Assembly (NCBI RefSeq): GCF_003711515.1
Contig: NW_021167080.1
Span: 965,200 to 1,029,199, forward strand
Length of the DNA stretch: 64,000 nucleotides
From: Sodiomyces alkalinus F11
Taxonomy: Eukaryota > Ascomycota > Sordariomycetes > Glomerellales > Plectosphaerellaceae
Reading direction: 5' to 3'
The stretch's first letter is position 1, and each line of letters starts with the position of its first letter. The notes beneath the pieces are model-generated. The model made no database searches. It saw only the letters and a program-made list of their open reading frames with translations, and had not been told where the DNA came from. Made by a program: the position numbers and the translations under genes. Positions 21,960-34,029 of this stretch are shown in pieces.

Positions 21960-23090
21960 TAACTAAGATTAAGGCAGAAATTCAGGCCCTACTAGCTAAT
22001 AAAAACACGATCGAGTAGGTTATAGAGCTAGTAAAGGAATTAATTATAATACGTACCGCCTATAAGGACGCCGGTATAATACCGCTAATATACCTATACG
22101 CTACTATTTATTATATTATCCGAGAGGAACTCCGAAAAGGGACGAATAGTATTAAAGAGACCTAGACTAATATCGTAGCCCGGGCTCCCGTAACGGTACC
22201 GCCCCAGGACCTTATACCCCTTAAAATAATCCCTGTTAGGTATTACTGGGAACTAATTATCCGTTAAGGAACTCTCCTCGAAGACTAGCCCCTTGAAGAT
22301 AGGACCCTAAAGGAGATTATCTAAGCTATAAACGCCACGATTACCCGATACGATACCGCCGCGGTATAGAAGCTACTAAGCGGAGATATTTACCTTACCT
22401 TTACCGAAAGGGTATAATAGTAGGCCACCTATAAGGAATAATAGATCGAGAAGGCCTTTAGTAAAGGAGTTACCCTAGCCGTATATACTTACCCTATACT
22501 AGCTAAAGCTATCCCTTAGGAGGTTCTTAATACTTTATCCGAAAAAGACCTACTAGTATCCCTATAAAATATAAACCCTAAGGTAAAAATTATCCGAGTA
22601 TAATAGCGGGTACTCTGCCACGGTATTAGTAGGGTAACGCTTCTCCTTATCGAATCGGCTTCGCCGGAAAGGGCAGCGAGCCTTATCCGGAATACCCTCC
22701 TCTTAAAGGGGGGTAGCTATATCTATAAACTATACGATCCCGACCTTAGCCCCTTAAGGTACTATAAGTGCCTATACTTTAGCCACCGAGCGAATAGCTG
22801 CCTTATAGCGGAGAGGGTATACCGCTACTACGCTAAGCCCGAATTAGTATACCCTTAGGGCCTAGGATATTACGAAGCTATAGCGCCGGGGCGCCCCCGC
22901 CGTTACGCCGCATATACCGGAGACTATAATATCTTCGACGATTTATACCGATTATTAAAGAAAAAGGCTAAGAAAACCCGCGAAGCGTATAAGTACCGAG
23001 CTAGGGACTTTAATATTACCCGCTAGACCGAAGCGGTATACCCGCGGTAGCCGTAGATCTTCCCCTTAATTATTATCGCCTAAGACTAGG
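21960..23090 (+). pseudogene. LIN-1 ORF1 (nucleic-acid-binding protein)
   Basis: Read through stops from K-I-K-A-E-I-Q-A-L-L-A-N-K. A possible coiled-coil region comes first, then a zinc-knuckle segment Y-Y-K-C-L-Y-F-S-H-R-A-N-S-C at about 22758-22800. The Tyr at the first two knuckle positions are probably RIP-changed Cys. This is the usual place and type for a LINE ORF1. Exact ends are not defined because start and stop codons are obscured by RIP. Confidence 0.65.
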
Positions 23091-23279
23091 ACTAACCCCT
23101 TTATAGAGGTAGGGGTTAGCCCCCGAAAAGGATTAGGGGATAGGAGGGCTCCCCGATACTAGGCCCGATAAGCGCCTATATAGTCCCCTATGGGGCCGAT
23201 AAGGCATTATAGTAGGAACCCTAGAGTTAAACCCCGGTTAGACCGGGCACGTTATCTTAACCCCCCCCCTCCTTTAATT

Positions 23280-26200
23280 AATAGAAATCCACGTCCTCTT
23301 ATAGAATATAGGGAGGAGTTAGACGTGGCGGGAGTTACCGCTCCGGTACCGCGCCGAGTATAATATAATAGTAATTTAGGAACCCGGCCTTAACCGTTTC
23401 ACGAAAAGCCCTATATACCCCTCCTAAGGGGTATATCGGCTAATCTAGGGAGGAGGCTATGCCCTCCTAAATATCTAGAAGAGATACCCGCTATATACGT
23501 GGATATAGCGGGCCTACTGCGATACCTACGCGGTTATATTCGGGACCGGAGATAATACCTTTATAATCTAGTTAATCTACTTAGAGAACTACTAGTTAGC
23601 TAGGATCCCCTAGAATACGCCCCTATAAGATATATTCGATATAGTACCGCTATAAGGCCGATACATCCTTATAGTGGACTTTAACCTATACTACCCCTAT
23701 AGTTATAGCCACCGCGGTACTACCCCCGAGCCGATACCCTATTTACCCTTACGACCTAGTAGAACCTCGACCTAGTAACCCCCCCCCGGAATAACTATAT
23801 AGTACCGCCTAGGCCGGTGTGCTAGTACTATTAACCTTATATAGGTAACGTAAAGGCTCCGCTATGATTTTAGCGGCCCGGATAAAACCGTTATCGGGTC
23901 TAACTACTACTTATAGACGGCCCGAATCCTTATAAAGACGGATACCTCGCTAACTACTATAATAATACTACCGCGGGACGCTACTAGGCCCTACTAGGTC
24001 TAGAAAGACTTCGACCCCTTATAAGTCCCCTAGCTCGCTACTACGCGGCTATAGTAGACTAGCCCCTTTATATTATTAAAAGATATCGACTTAGTATTAG
24101 ATAACCTAAAAGTAGACCTTATAACTATAGCCGATAAGGCCGCGCCGCGCTATTAGGGGGGCACCCCTAAACGCCTATCCACCCTTTAGTGGAACGCGGA
24201 GCTAACCGCCTTTACCTAGGAAGTAAGGCCCCTTTACCGTAGATATATATCTAGGAAGTCCCGGAACCGATAAAATAAGTTCTAGGAAGCGGAGAGGCGC
24301 CGAGATAAGGCTATAGCGGTAGCAAAGCGGGTATACTAACGGCACCTACTCTACTTAACCAGGAAGGATAATAGCAGTCTTTAAAGGCTATAGAAATAGG
24401 TATAAACTAAAGGGGGCATACTACTAGACCCCTTATCGGTGCTACTACTATACCGAGACGATAGCGATTACCCGGTAACTATACACGTAGAGAAGGCTGA
24501 AGTCCTAAACCGGAAGTTCTTCCCCCCCCCCTTCCCTACCGCCCCTAGGCCCTTAGGCGCGGAATTCCCCCCGGGGTAGGATATCCGCTAAGACGTTACT
24601 ATAGCGGACGTGTAGGGGCGCTTTAAGAAGATAAAACCCTAGGCGGTACTAGGTCCTAATAGACTCTTAGTAGGGCTCCTAAAATTATATAGACCCCCCC
24701 TATACTAAAGACTTAGTACTATCTTTAGAGTCTACCTGAAAACGAGCTACTACCCGAAAAGGTACCGCTATACTACTATAGTAGTCCTTAAGAAAGAAGG
24801 CCGGCCGCCGGCCGACTATAGGATAGTAAAAGGCTAGCGACCGATATCACTCCTTAATATAATAGGTAAGGTCCTTAAAGGGATATTAGCCGACCGGATC
24901 GTGACCGTAGCGGAGGAGTATCGGCTCCTCCTAAAGGGATAGATAGGTAACCAGATAGGGCGAAGTATAAAAATAGTAGTATAAAGAGTTATAAAGGCTA
25001 TAAGGACGAGCTAGGCCTATAGCGGCACCGTTTCGATACTTTAGCTAGATATTAAAAGCGCCTTCGATACTATCCCCTATTCTTACCTCCTTAAGGTACT
25101 TAAAAAGAAAAGCTTTCCCCGGTAGCTTACTACCCTAATTAATAGCTTTCTTTAAGACCGTATAGCCTAGCTACTACTTAATAGCGAAATAGCCCCCCTG
25201 TAGCACCTTTATAGGGGTATACTATAAGGCTCCCCGATCTCCCCTATCCTTTTTATCCTTTATATCTCTACTCTATATAAAGAACTAAAAAGGGTTCCTA
25301 AAACGATAGTAGTAGGTTTTACTAATACTACGAATATTATCGCTTTTAGTAGGATAAAGGTATAAACGCGGTAACGCCTTACCACCGCGTAGCGGATATA
25401 CCTAGACTAGGAGATAGCGAGCGGACTATAGTTTAAACTAGCTAAGTATATCTATATCCCCTTCACGAAGTCATGCTAACCCTTACCCACCCCGCTCCCC
25501 CTCGGTATTACTTTGGTACCGGTAACGGAGGCGATAAAGTTCCTAGGCGTTTAGCTTAATAGGAAGCTTAATTTCCTATAAAACAATAAAGAGGTAAAAA
25601 GCCGTCTAGCCACCTAAGTATACGCCCTCTTAAGGCTTAGCGCGGTAGCGTAGGAGTATAGCTTCGTAGACGTAAGGAGATTATATCTTATAGTAATACG
25701 ATTAGTAATCGCCTACTACGCCTTAACTATCTATAAAATAAGGGCCGGCACCTAATAAGGCCCTATAGCGGTACTTATAATAGTATAGAACCGGCGCCTC
25801 CGATTAGTGGCCGGAGTCTATAAAGCTACGCTAGTTAGAGTCCTCGAAACAGAGACCTTTATCCCCCCCCTTAACTTATACCTCTTAAGCCTTAGTGCCC
25901 GGAAGGTCCGCCGGATATAAGAGGAGGGAACTAAAGATAAGATATTAGCCGGAGTATACGCCGCGGCGAGAGCCCTAGCGGTACTAAATCGGTATTATAG
26001 GACCTACGCGGCCCTCGCGTGGATAGCCTAACTTAACGCTCTAATGACCTAGACTAAAAACGCGGCCCCGAGGAAAGCCCTTATAGGGGACTAGGGTTTA
26101 ACCTAGGTAAAGGTATAGAGGCCTTATACCTACGCTATAGCGGCATCGAGCCGCCCCCTAATATAACGCTCCCTCGGGAAATATAGAGGACTCCTAATGC

Positions 26201-26580
26201 TATGGAGCGCCGTACTTACCCAAATTAGATTAGAAAAGCTAGGCCTATAAGCCTTCTTAGTAAAAGTAAAGGTACCGGGATTTCTAATAATATAGTGCCC
26301 CCATAGCGATAGGGGGGCAGAAATAGCGGAGCACGTGGTACTCTAGTACTAGGATATAACCGAGGAAGAGCATAGAGAGCTTTTTAGTGCCGTGGGGAGA
26401 CTACTTATAACTAAAGGGAATTTATATAACGTATTAGACTACGATATAGAAGCCGGGGTAGTTATAAAGTAGTTCCTATAACGGAAGAGGCTTAAGGACT
26501 TCTACCTCGCCCTTGAAGTTATAGAGGCCTACGAAGATACCCGCGATACCGAAGGGGGATTATACCGGGGATAAGGCGGC
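23280..26580 (+). pseudogene. LIN-1 ORF2: APE endonuclease and reverse transcriptase
   Basis: The endonuclease part has V-D-F-N-L-Y-Y-P at about 23674-23697, followed by S-H-R-G-T-T-P-E-P, matching the D-F-N-x-H motif of APE-type LINE endonucleases. RT blocks: R-P-I-S-L-L-N-I-I-G-K-V at about 24838-24873, L-D-I-K-S-A-F-D-T-I near 25045-25075, G-S-P-I-S-P-I-L-F near 25228, and V-V-G-F-T-N-T-T at about 25310, where F-A-D-D is expected. A C-terminal Cys/His segment (C-P-H-S-D-R-G) is at about 26300. Many stops at former Gln and Trp codons. Confidence 0.85.
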
Positions 26581-26648
26581 ACGATAACTAATTAATTATT
26601 AGGAGGGGGGTCCTATAAGCCGGGACCCTAGCAGTATCGATATAGTAC

Positions 26649-26852
26649 TATAACGGCTTATCAAAAGTTATTCACGTATTAAGACCGAAAATATAGATTA
26701 TTCGAACTAAGGAAGGAAAGGAGGAAAGGAAAAGTCTACGCGGTGTATAGGCTACTAAGTACGTGTAGAATCGCACGGGCCTCGCTAAAGGGTCCGTGCT
26801 TCTTAGTCCCGGCCACTACCGGGGACTATTCTACGGGCTATAGCCCGTAATA
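26649..26852 (-). repeat. Left (3') LTR of GypC
   Basis: A 204-base LTR, TATAACGGC to GCCCGTAATA on the plus strand, from TGTAACGGC and GTAACA after undoing RIP. It includes the paired GGACTATTCTACGGGC and ATAGCCCG motifs. The same two halves occur at 33533 and 39875. Confidence 0.88.
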
Positions 26853-27899
26853 TACCCCCCCCCCTCGATAGAGGCGAGGTCACGGTTATATCGTAGTCGT
26901 TCGGTCCTAACCTCGTATTACCCTGGCCTCCCCGCGTATAATCTAAAAATAGCCTTCTTTATTCGATTCTATTAAAGGCTCCCTCGAAGGGAGGTAATCC
27001 GTAGCAGCCAAGGTCCTTTTAAGGCTAAAATAGTATAAAGGAGCTCTTATATAGCGGTGTTATCGCGAGCTCCTCGTTAGTATATATACTTATTAGAAAT
27101 AACGTGCCTGCCGTGTATATAACCAGGGGTCATTCCTTCCACCCTAATAGCATAGGAAGGGTAGTAAAATAAACCTCTTACTATTCCTCGTTTTTTACTA
27201 TTTTCTTCCTCTTCCACAGCTTCCGATTTCCTATTTTCTTTTTATTATTTTTCATATTATAAGTAGCTCTAAGATACCTCGCGGGTCCCCTAATAGTATA
27301 ACTAATATCGCCGAGTAGCAGCTTATCTCTTACGCCGTAAGTATCCTCCTTACTATAAGTTAATACTCCCCTTACTCGTGGTTCCGTGCCGTGGCTAACC
27401 GTCTATAGATATCTGACTTCGCCTCACCTAATAAGCGCCCTTATAAGGGTAATAGTAATAACGATATAAGTTCGCGGCCCTTATTACTACGGGTTACGAG
27501 GTCGGCCGTAACTAACGATAAGTAGACTCCGACCCCCCCCCCCCTACTAAAAAGCGCCGTGCTCCTAAGAATCCTCCTAAACCCCGTTACCTCGCCCCGT
27601 GTTCGTAGTATACTACCCGGTAATATAAATAAGAGTATAAAGTCGAGTATTACCACTAGTTAGGCCCTAGCGCGGCCAGGGCTAACGCTAAGTATTATAA
27701 ATACTTATACCGTACTTATAAGTATTCGGAGGTAAGTATACCGGTTATACGTGTAATAACTATAACTAATAGGTAATATAGCTCCCCTTTACCGCCCACG
27801 ACGCCGCTAACGCCCTATAGAATACCGCTCGTGCTATAAATAAGGACCCTAATAACGAAAATATAAGTTTATACCTACCCTTCGCTTAGTGGCCTTTAT

Positions 27900-28525
27900 A
27901 CTAATTCTTCTATATAGAATCGCTACTAGTTCTAGGATACCTATAGTCGCTTTTAAATTGCCCTTAGCTAGGCTAAGTTAGGTAAGAGTATCGCTGTTCT
28001 CTTATAATCGCCCGCCCCGCTTATCGCCCCCGCTCCCGCCGCCGCGCCGCCTCCCGTTATCGCTCCGCCTCCCGCCGCCGCCCTATCGCCTACCGCCGCC
28101 CCGCCCTTTACTACCGAGTTTTAGGTAGGTATAGTACGAGCTTTTAACGATATCGCCTCCTCTATATATAGTATAGATAAGACACTTAAGGATATATCGT
28201 ATAAGTTAAAGGGCCGTAACGATAGTATAGCCTTTATTAGGGCGGAAGTAAATAGCCTCTCTTACTATAGGAGACGATTTTATAAGTATTTCGTCGCTTT
28301 ATACCCTCTCTCGGCCAGTACCCCGGAGGTAGCCCCTAAGGCTATACCTGCCTTAGATCCTCTTTACGAGGTTATCGCTCCCCTTATCGTTAATAATAAG
28401 GAGGGTATAGCCACCTTAGCGGCTTACTTTAAGCCGATAGAGGAGTCGTAGGTGGGTACCGCTAAGGGCGGTATAGCCTTATAAGAGGAGGAGTTAGAGG
28501 AGGGAGAAGTCGTGGAGTAATAGGT
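27900..28525 (+). pseudogene. GypC antisense ORF: unidentified, Pro/Ala-rich start, acidic end
   Basis: A plus-strand frame within the minus-strand element, between the chromodomain end of pol and the 3' LTR. From about 28030 to the stop at 28519 it is open for some 165 codons apart from three TAG codons. The N-terminal part is A-P-A-P-A-A-A-P-P-P-type; then come R-A-F-N-D-I-A-S-S-I-Y-S-I-D-K-T-L-K-D (helical pattern) and F-I-R-A-E-V-N-S-L. The end is E-E-E-L-E-E-G-E-V-V-E. GC-rich, and not matching any pol domain. Family not recognised. Confidence 0.5.
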
Positions 28526-28574
28526 TTCCTCGGTTATTTAGGTTATTTTCGGTATTTTACTTAGTTTTCCGCTA

Positions 28575-31500
28575 CTTATAAATTAAGTAAAGCGGGGGTA
28601 CGCCCTTAATACGATTTCGCTTTTAGTCCTTATCCTCTTTACCGCCGTATCGGCCTTCTTTCGCGCCTATATCTTTTTTATATACTATTATAAAGGCCTA
28701 TTATTCGATTATACTAGGCCGTGCTTTTTCTCGAATTCGTTAAGCGCTTATATCTCCCGTATACTCTTAAGTGGTTCTTATATTAATTCTATATAGCCCT
28801 CCTATCGTACTAATACCTCTTAGACCTTACCGCGACCTCGCCTTCGGGTATAGGCGTAGAGGACTTCCTCTACCACCTATTCCTCCTCCCCGTCTAGCCT
28901 TTCGCGGATAGGTAATAGCTAAGGGTCTATTATCGTTTACCCTAATAGGGGGTCGTGGTCGGCTCGTTATAGGAGATCTATATAGAAACGATTATAAATC
29001 TATAAGGGGATATCTAGTTCTACGATATTGGAGTTAATACCCTTTATAACTTTATATTTATAGTAAAGCTAGGTAAGTTTCTTTAACGGCCGTGGCGAGG
29101 AGTAATTACCGATATCTAACTATATAAGGTAATCCTTTTCGAACCTCTTAGTAGGGTAACGCCGATAGTTTACTAACTCCTCTTAACGTAGTTATATAGC
29201 GGCTATCACGGCTTAGGCGAACTAGGTGGCCTCTTTAAGGCGACTTAGTAAGTCCTGCGCGGAAGCCTCGCGCTTTTCGGTTAGCGCGGTCTTATTAACT
29301 TAAAGAGGCTCCGCGTAGTACCCGTGGTATATGAAGAACGGGCTTAATTAGATTATCGAGTTTACTTAGTTATTTAAGGCTAGTTACGCTACTAGTAATA
29401 GCATATTCTAATTATCTTAGGCGTAATAGGTATACGCCTATAAATAGGCTTAGACTTCCTAGTTAATACGTTTAGGACCTTTATCCGTTTAAGAGTAGTA
29501 TACGGTACTTAATCGCTATTTAATACCCGCGAGTTTATAGAAGTATCTCTAAAAGCGGCTAATCTAGTTTAACCCCCTATCGCTAATAATAGATTTCGGT
29601 AATCCGTAGAACCTATAGTAGTAGAGTAAGAACCGTTTAGTATAGGCTTCGGTATTTATAGTATCTATTACTTCGAGTATTACTAATTTTAAGAGTCGGT
29701 CGGTAATTACCTATAAGTATCTATACTTACCCTTACGTATGGGTAGTAGGTCCGTTATAAAGTCTATCACGATATCGTAGAAGATTCGCTCTAGTATAGG
29801 AAGTAGGCGTAGTAATTCTCTCTTCGTACCCCTTTATATATAGCTAGCTCGGTATATATCGTAATTTCGTATAAACCTTGTAATATCTTAACTTATACCG
29901 GGCTAGAAGAACTAGCGGGCGATTAGGGTAATAGTATTATCCCTGCCTAGGTATCCGCTAACCACTAAGTCGTGGATCGCTTATAAAAGACGGCCTTATA
30001 GCGGGTGGCTAGCCCCGTCTTCGCTATCCCCTAATACCTATAAGCGGTTACGAAATATTAGCCGTCCTTAGTTAATTCTATACTCGGTAATCTATATTTT
30101 AAGCTCTAGCTTAGGGGGAAAACTCCGTTCTCCCGTTAGTATTATAGTAAAGGCACCTTAATAACGCTTATCGGTAGCCCTAACTTTATTCTATAGTCGT
30201 TATAGGTCGGGGTCTACTTCGAAGACTATAATAAGCTTTAGTAATATTACTCTTATTAGGTATACCCGGGGGGAGATAGCTATATCGGAGATTATCTAGA
30301 TATACCTCCCCTACTCTCGGATATCGGAAGAATCCTTAGGTATATCCTATTCTTAACGCGAGAGCGTATCGGCCGCGACGTTATCGGCCCCTCGCCTATA
30401 CTCTAATATAAAGTTATACTAGGTAAGCTTAATAGCCTAGCGACTCTAGCGCTCGGTTAAGGCCCTCTTTATTATAAAGTATTCGAGCGCTTTATAATTA
30501 GAGTAAATCTGAAATCGGCTATTACCTATTAGCTTAGCTTTCTAAGCCTATAGGTAGTCTATAATCGCTAGTATCTCCTTATCGTGAATCGGGTAGTTAT
30601 ACTTAGCGGAGTTAAGTGGGCGTAAGTAGTATACGATAATAGATCTATATCCTTATTTATCTTCCTATAGGAATACGCTACCTAATATAAACCCTGAGTA
30701 ATTCGTTTCTAGCTAAGTCTTCCTTCCGGGTTATTATTATTATAGGTAAGGCTTTTCCTAGAACCTCTGCTTTAGTTCCTTAAAGGCTACTTCTTATACG
30801 GGGCCTTAGTAGAATAGGGCGTTCTTCTTTATTAAGGCTATAAGTAGCGCGGTAATAGCTATAAAGTCGCGGATAAATATCCTATAAAAGTTAGCGAACC
30901 TAAGGAAACTTTATACTCTAGCCGCGGAGACTAGCGCTTCCTATTCTATAATAGCCTTAAGTTTCTCGGGGTCGTAAGATACCCCTTTTTCTACCGTAAC
31001 GATAAACCCTACGTATTTAACTATCTTAACGCTAAACTCGCACTTCTTCGGGTTAAGGTTTAGCCTAGCGTCTATAAGGGTACTAAGTACTCGCTATACC
31101 TTCTTCTTATAGTCCTTATAAGATCCGTCTAAGTATACTAGGATATTATCTATATACGTAAAGATAAAATTATTAAAGGACTCCCGTAGCGATAAGTTAA
31201 TATATCGCTAGAACGTCGTAGGCGCGCCGGTTAACCTAAAAGGGTATACTAGCTACTTAAATAAGCTAAATAAAGTACGGAATACGGTCTTATACTTATA
31301 TCCGGGTACTATCCGTATCTTATAGAAGGCGGCGACGATATTTAATTTAGTAAACCACTTCGTTATAGCTAGGTTATATAGGGTCTCTATAATTAGGGGG
31401 AGTAAGTAATAACCTCGCTAAGTAATCGTATTTAGGGCGCGGTAGTTATAGTAAAATTAGAGGCCGCCTCCTAGCTTCCTCACGAATAGTATAGGCGTGG

Positions 31501-33450
31501 AGGTAGCTAAGCTACTCGCACGAATAAATCCCTTATCTATTAAATCCGTTATCGTCTTCCGTAATATAAGGAGCTCTTTACATAATATATTATAGAGCGG
31601 GCCTTATAGTAAGGCTTATTCGTTACTACTACTATCCTTTTATAAGTGGACCTTATATTCGGCGCTAAGTCGGTATAGGGGTAAACGTATAGAGTATAAG
31701 GGCGCGAATAAATCGCCGAATTCTTATATAATACTCTCGGGGATATATTCTCGCGGGTCTACTAGTTCCTTTATACTTAGGGCCTTTTTGATATCCTTTA
31801 GCAATATAGCCCGTAAACCCTCTTCCTATCTTTTTCCCTTCCGGTACCGTAATCGTCTATATAGTCCTGCGAATATAGACCCTATTATTAGTGCTATAGT
31901 GCGGATGTCTTATACTACCTTTGGCTCCTCTTCGCCCTAAAGTCGGATATCGATATCGGCTACTCCGTAACGGAGCCTTTATTCCTTACCGTGGAGGACC
32001 ACATTATTATATTCTATCTATAAAAGCCTAAGGAAAAGGTCCTAGTCTAGACCTAGCACTATATACGCGAAAATGCGCTCGGTATACCCTTATATATCTA
32101 GCGTAAAAACTACGATACCGGCGTTACTAGCCGGTTTAGTCTTATCTAAGAAGCCTTTTAGTAGTCGTTTCTTCTTATTAACTAACGGTAAGCGTATTTT
32201 TCGAGTAAACCTCTTATTTATAGCGGTATAGTAGTTATAACCCGTATCCATAAAAGCGTTTATTAACCCACTACTATTAACTCTTACTTAGATTAATACT
32301 AACTTACTCCGTAATAGCGGTTTAAACTCCTCCTACTCGCGTTAGTCTCGCGTTATCGGCTCCGGTGCCTAATTTCGCACTAAAGCTACTCTTTTTCCGA
32401 GTCTTTAGTATTCTTAGGAATATCTTCGGGTTCCTCCTCTTAAAAGGATATTCGGGATACTATATCCTTCTTACTCTTATAGTGCCGTTAAACGTGGCCC
32501 TTCTTCTAGGAGTTTTAGCACGTGATATTCGTGTAGCGGTTAGGTTTTTATTAGGTCCCCTTAGACTCGTCGACCTTATTAACTCTACATATAACGATAT
32601 CGCTATTAATATCCTTAGTTAGTTTACGGGCGACGGGAATCGGTTAGTACGACTTACTAATACCTTCCTATCTCTATACGATCGTTTATACTTTATCGAC
32701 CTACTCGGAGTAAGTATCGGGGAGGTCGGCTACTACTAGGCTATTATATAGCCTATTATTTAGGGCGCCGTTAAGGAATAGTATTTTAATATAGTCTACC
32801 TAGTTATAGCCTCCTACTTACGCTAGGTTCCTTTCAAAAGTCGGTAGGAAGCGCGCGAACGGCTAGTCGGGTTTTTACTTTATCGCTCTAAGGGCGTTAG
32901 TAGCGCGACCTTATTCGTTACGGTCCTTATATATACGGTTAAGGTAGGCTATAAATTCCTCCGGGTTAAATTTACCGTTTATACCTTTATTACCGAAGGT
33001 GCTAACTACTTACTAAGGCTAGGTATCTAAGCACGCGTTAATTAAGTACCACGCCTCCTTATTACTACGGAATAGCGGCCTATCGAGTGTAAGTTTTAGT
33101 CGTATAGCCTAGGACTAGGCGGTGTATTCTATACATTTTCTACTATATCTTACGAGAACGGCGACCTACTATACCCGGTATAAGAGCGTGGGTGCCGGCG
33201 GCGGTAACGGAATAAGTATAGTAGTCTCTGCCTCTAGTAGCCTAAGTAAGGGCGAGGGCGTAACGACTAGGGTAAGCGTCGGGTACGTAGTGGGTATAAG
33301 GTACGGGTTAAGTTAAGACCTTTTAAAGGCTACTTATAGGCTAGCAATTATATTATAAATACGGGCGATATATATCCTTACCGCTTCCTATAAGCGTTAT
33401 AATACGCGTTCGTCGATCTTATTATATAAGGTCCCTACGACTTACCCTTA
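28575..33450 (-). pseudogene. GypC gag-pol with C-terminal chromodomain
   Basis: On the minus strand, from right to left. Gag has a zinc-knuckle remnant near 32480-32550. RT at about 31700-30950 reads K-L-N-I-V-A-A-F-Y-K-I-R, then L-T-G-A-P-T-T-F, then F-T-Y-I-D-N-I-L-V-Y near 31140-31170. RNase H follows at about 30800-30400 and integrase at about 30300-29000. A chromodomain near 28790-28870 reads V-E-E-V-L-Y-A-Y-T-R-R-R-G-R-G then V-R-x-E-G-Y. Domain order and the chromodomain place it with the chromoviruses. Stops are at expected Gln/Trp sites. Confidence 0.8.
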
Positions 33451-33532
33451 GTCCCTTAGTAGGCTTAGGGCGAAGTGACTAGGACCTCTTTCTATATAGG
33501 CGTTCAAGCTTATAATCTTATGAGGTCGAATA

Positions 33533-33629
33533 TATAACGGCTTATTAAAAGTTATTCACATATTAAGGCCGAGTATATAGGTTATTCGAATTAAGGAAAG
33601 AAAGGAGGAAAGGAAAAGTCTACGCGGTG
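33533..33629 (-). repeat. Right (5') LTR of GypC, first part
   Basis: Matches 26649-26745 closely (TATAACGGCTTATTAAAAG and onward to CTACGCGGTG). At 33630 it is broken by CopY; the other part is at 39875-39983. CGGTG at 33625-33629 is the left side of the CopY target duplication. Confidence 0.85.
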
Positions 33630-34029
33630 TGTTGTCGCACGTTAAATAGCACTTAGATAATTAACTTAGTAGAGCAGAAATCTCGTGTGTGTGTATTATA
33701 TTAAGTTATATCTGTGTGAGTCTCTTATACCCTTAATTTATGTAGTGAAGACTCTGTTATAGGTACTATCTTATTTAGATCCTATCCGGTCTTTTCCGGT
33801 ATCCGCCCCTATTATATCCTGATACCCGAGGCCCGAAGCCCTTAGTTAGGGAGTGGATCCCCCCTGGATCCCCTATAGACCATGTCGTGGTCCTGCCTAT
33901 ACGACACACCCCCTTAGTTAAGGTGGGTCTTTCTAGGTTAACTACCTAATCAGAGGCTTCGGTTTAAACTAAACACTCTTAGCTGTTCCATTATAAAATC
34001 AATAGTTAAGGGAAAAGACGCCCTCGTAA

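Noticed and set aside
27441..27656. Minus-strand frame of 71 codons between the GypC LTR and its antisense ORF
   Set aside because: Short, no recognisable motif, contains a poly-G derived Gly run; chance frame.
32365..32622. Plus-strand frame of 85 codons, hydrophobic, like a membrane protein
   Set aside because: Complement of the GypC gag zinc-knuckle region on the minus strand; TA-rich RIP DNA often gives Leu/Ile-rich frames.
33122..33316. Plus-strand frame of 64 codons
   Set aside because: Complement of GypC gag; no independent support.
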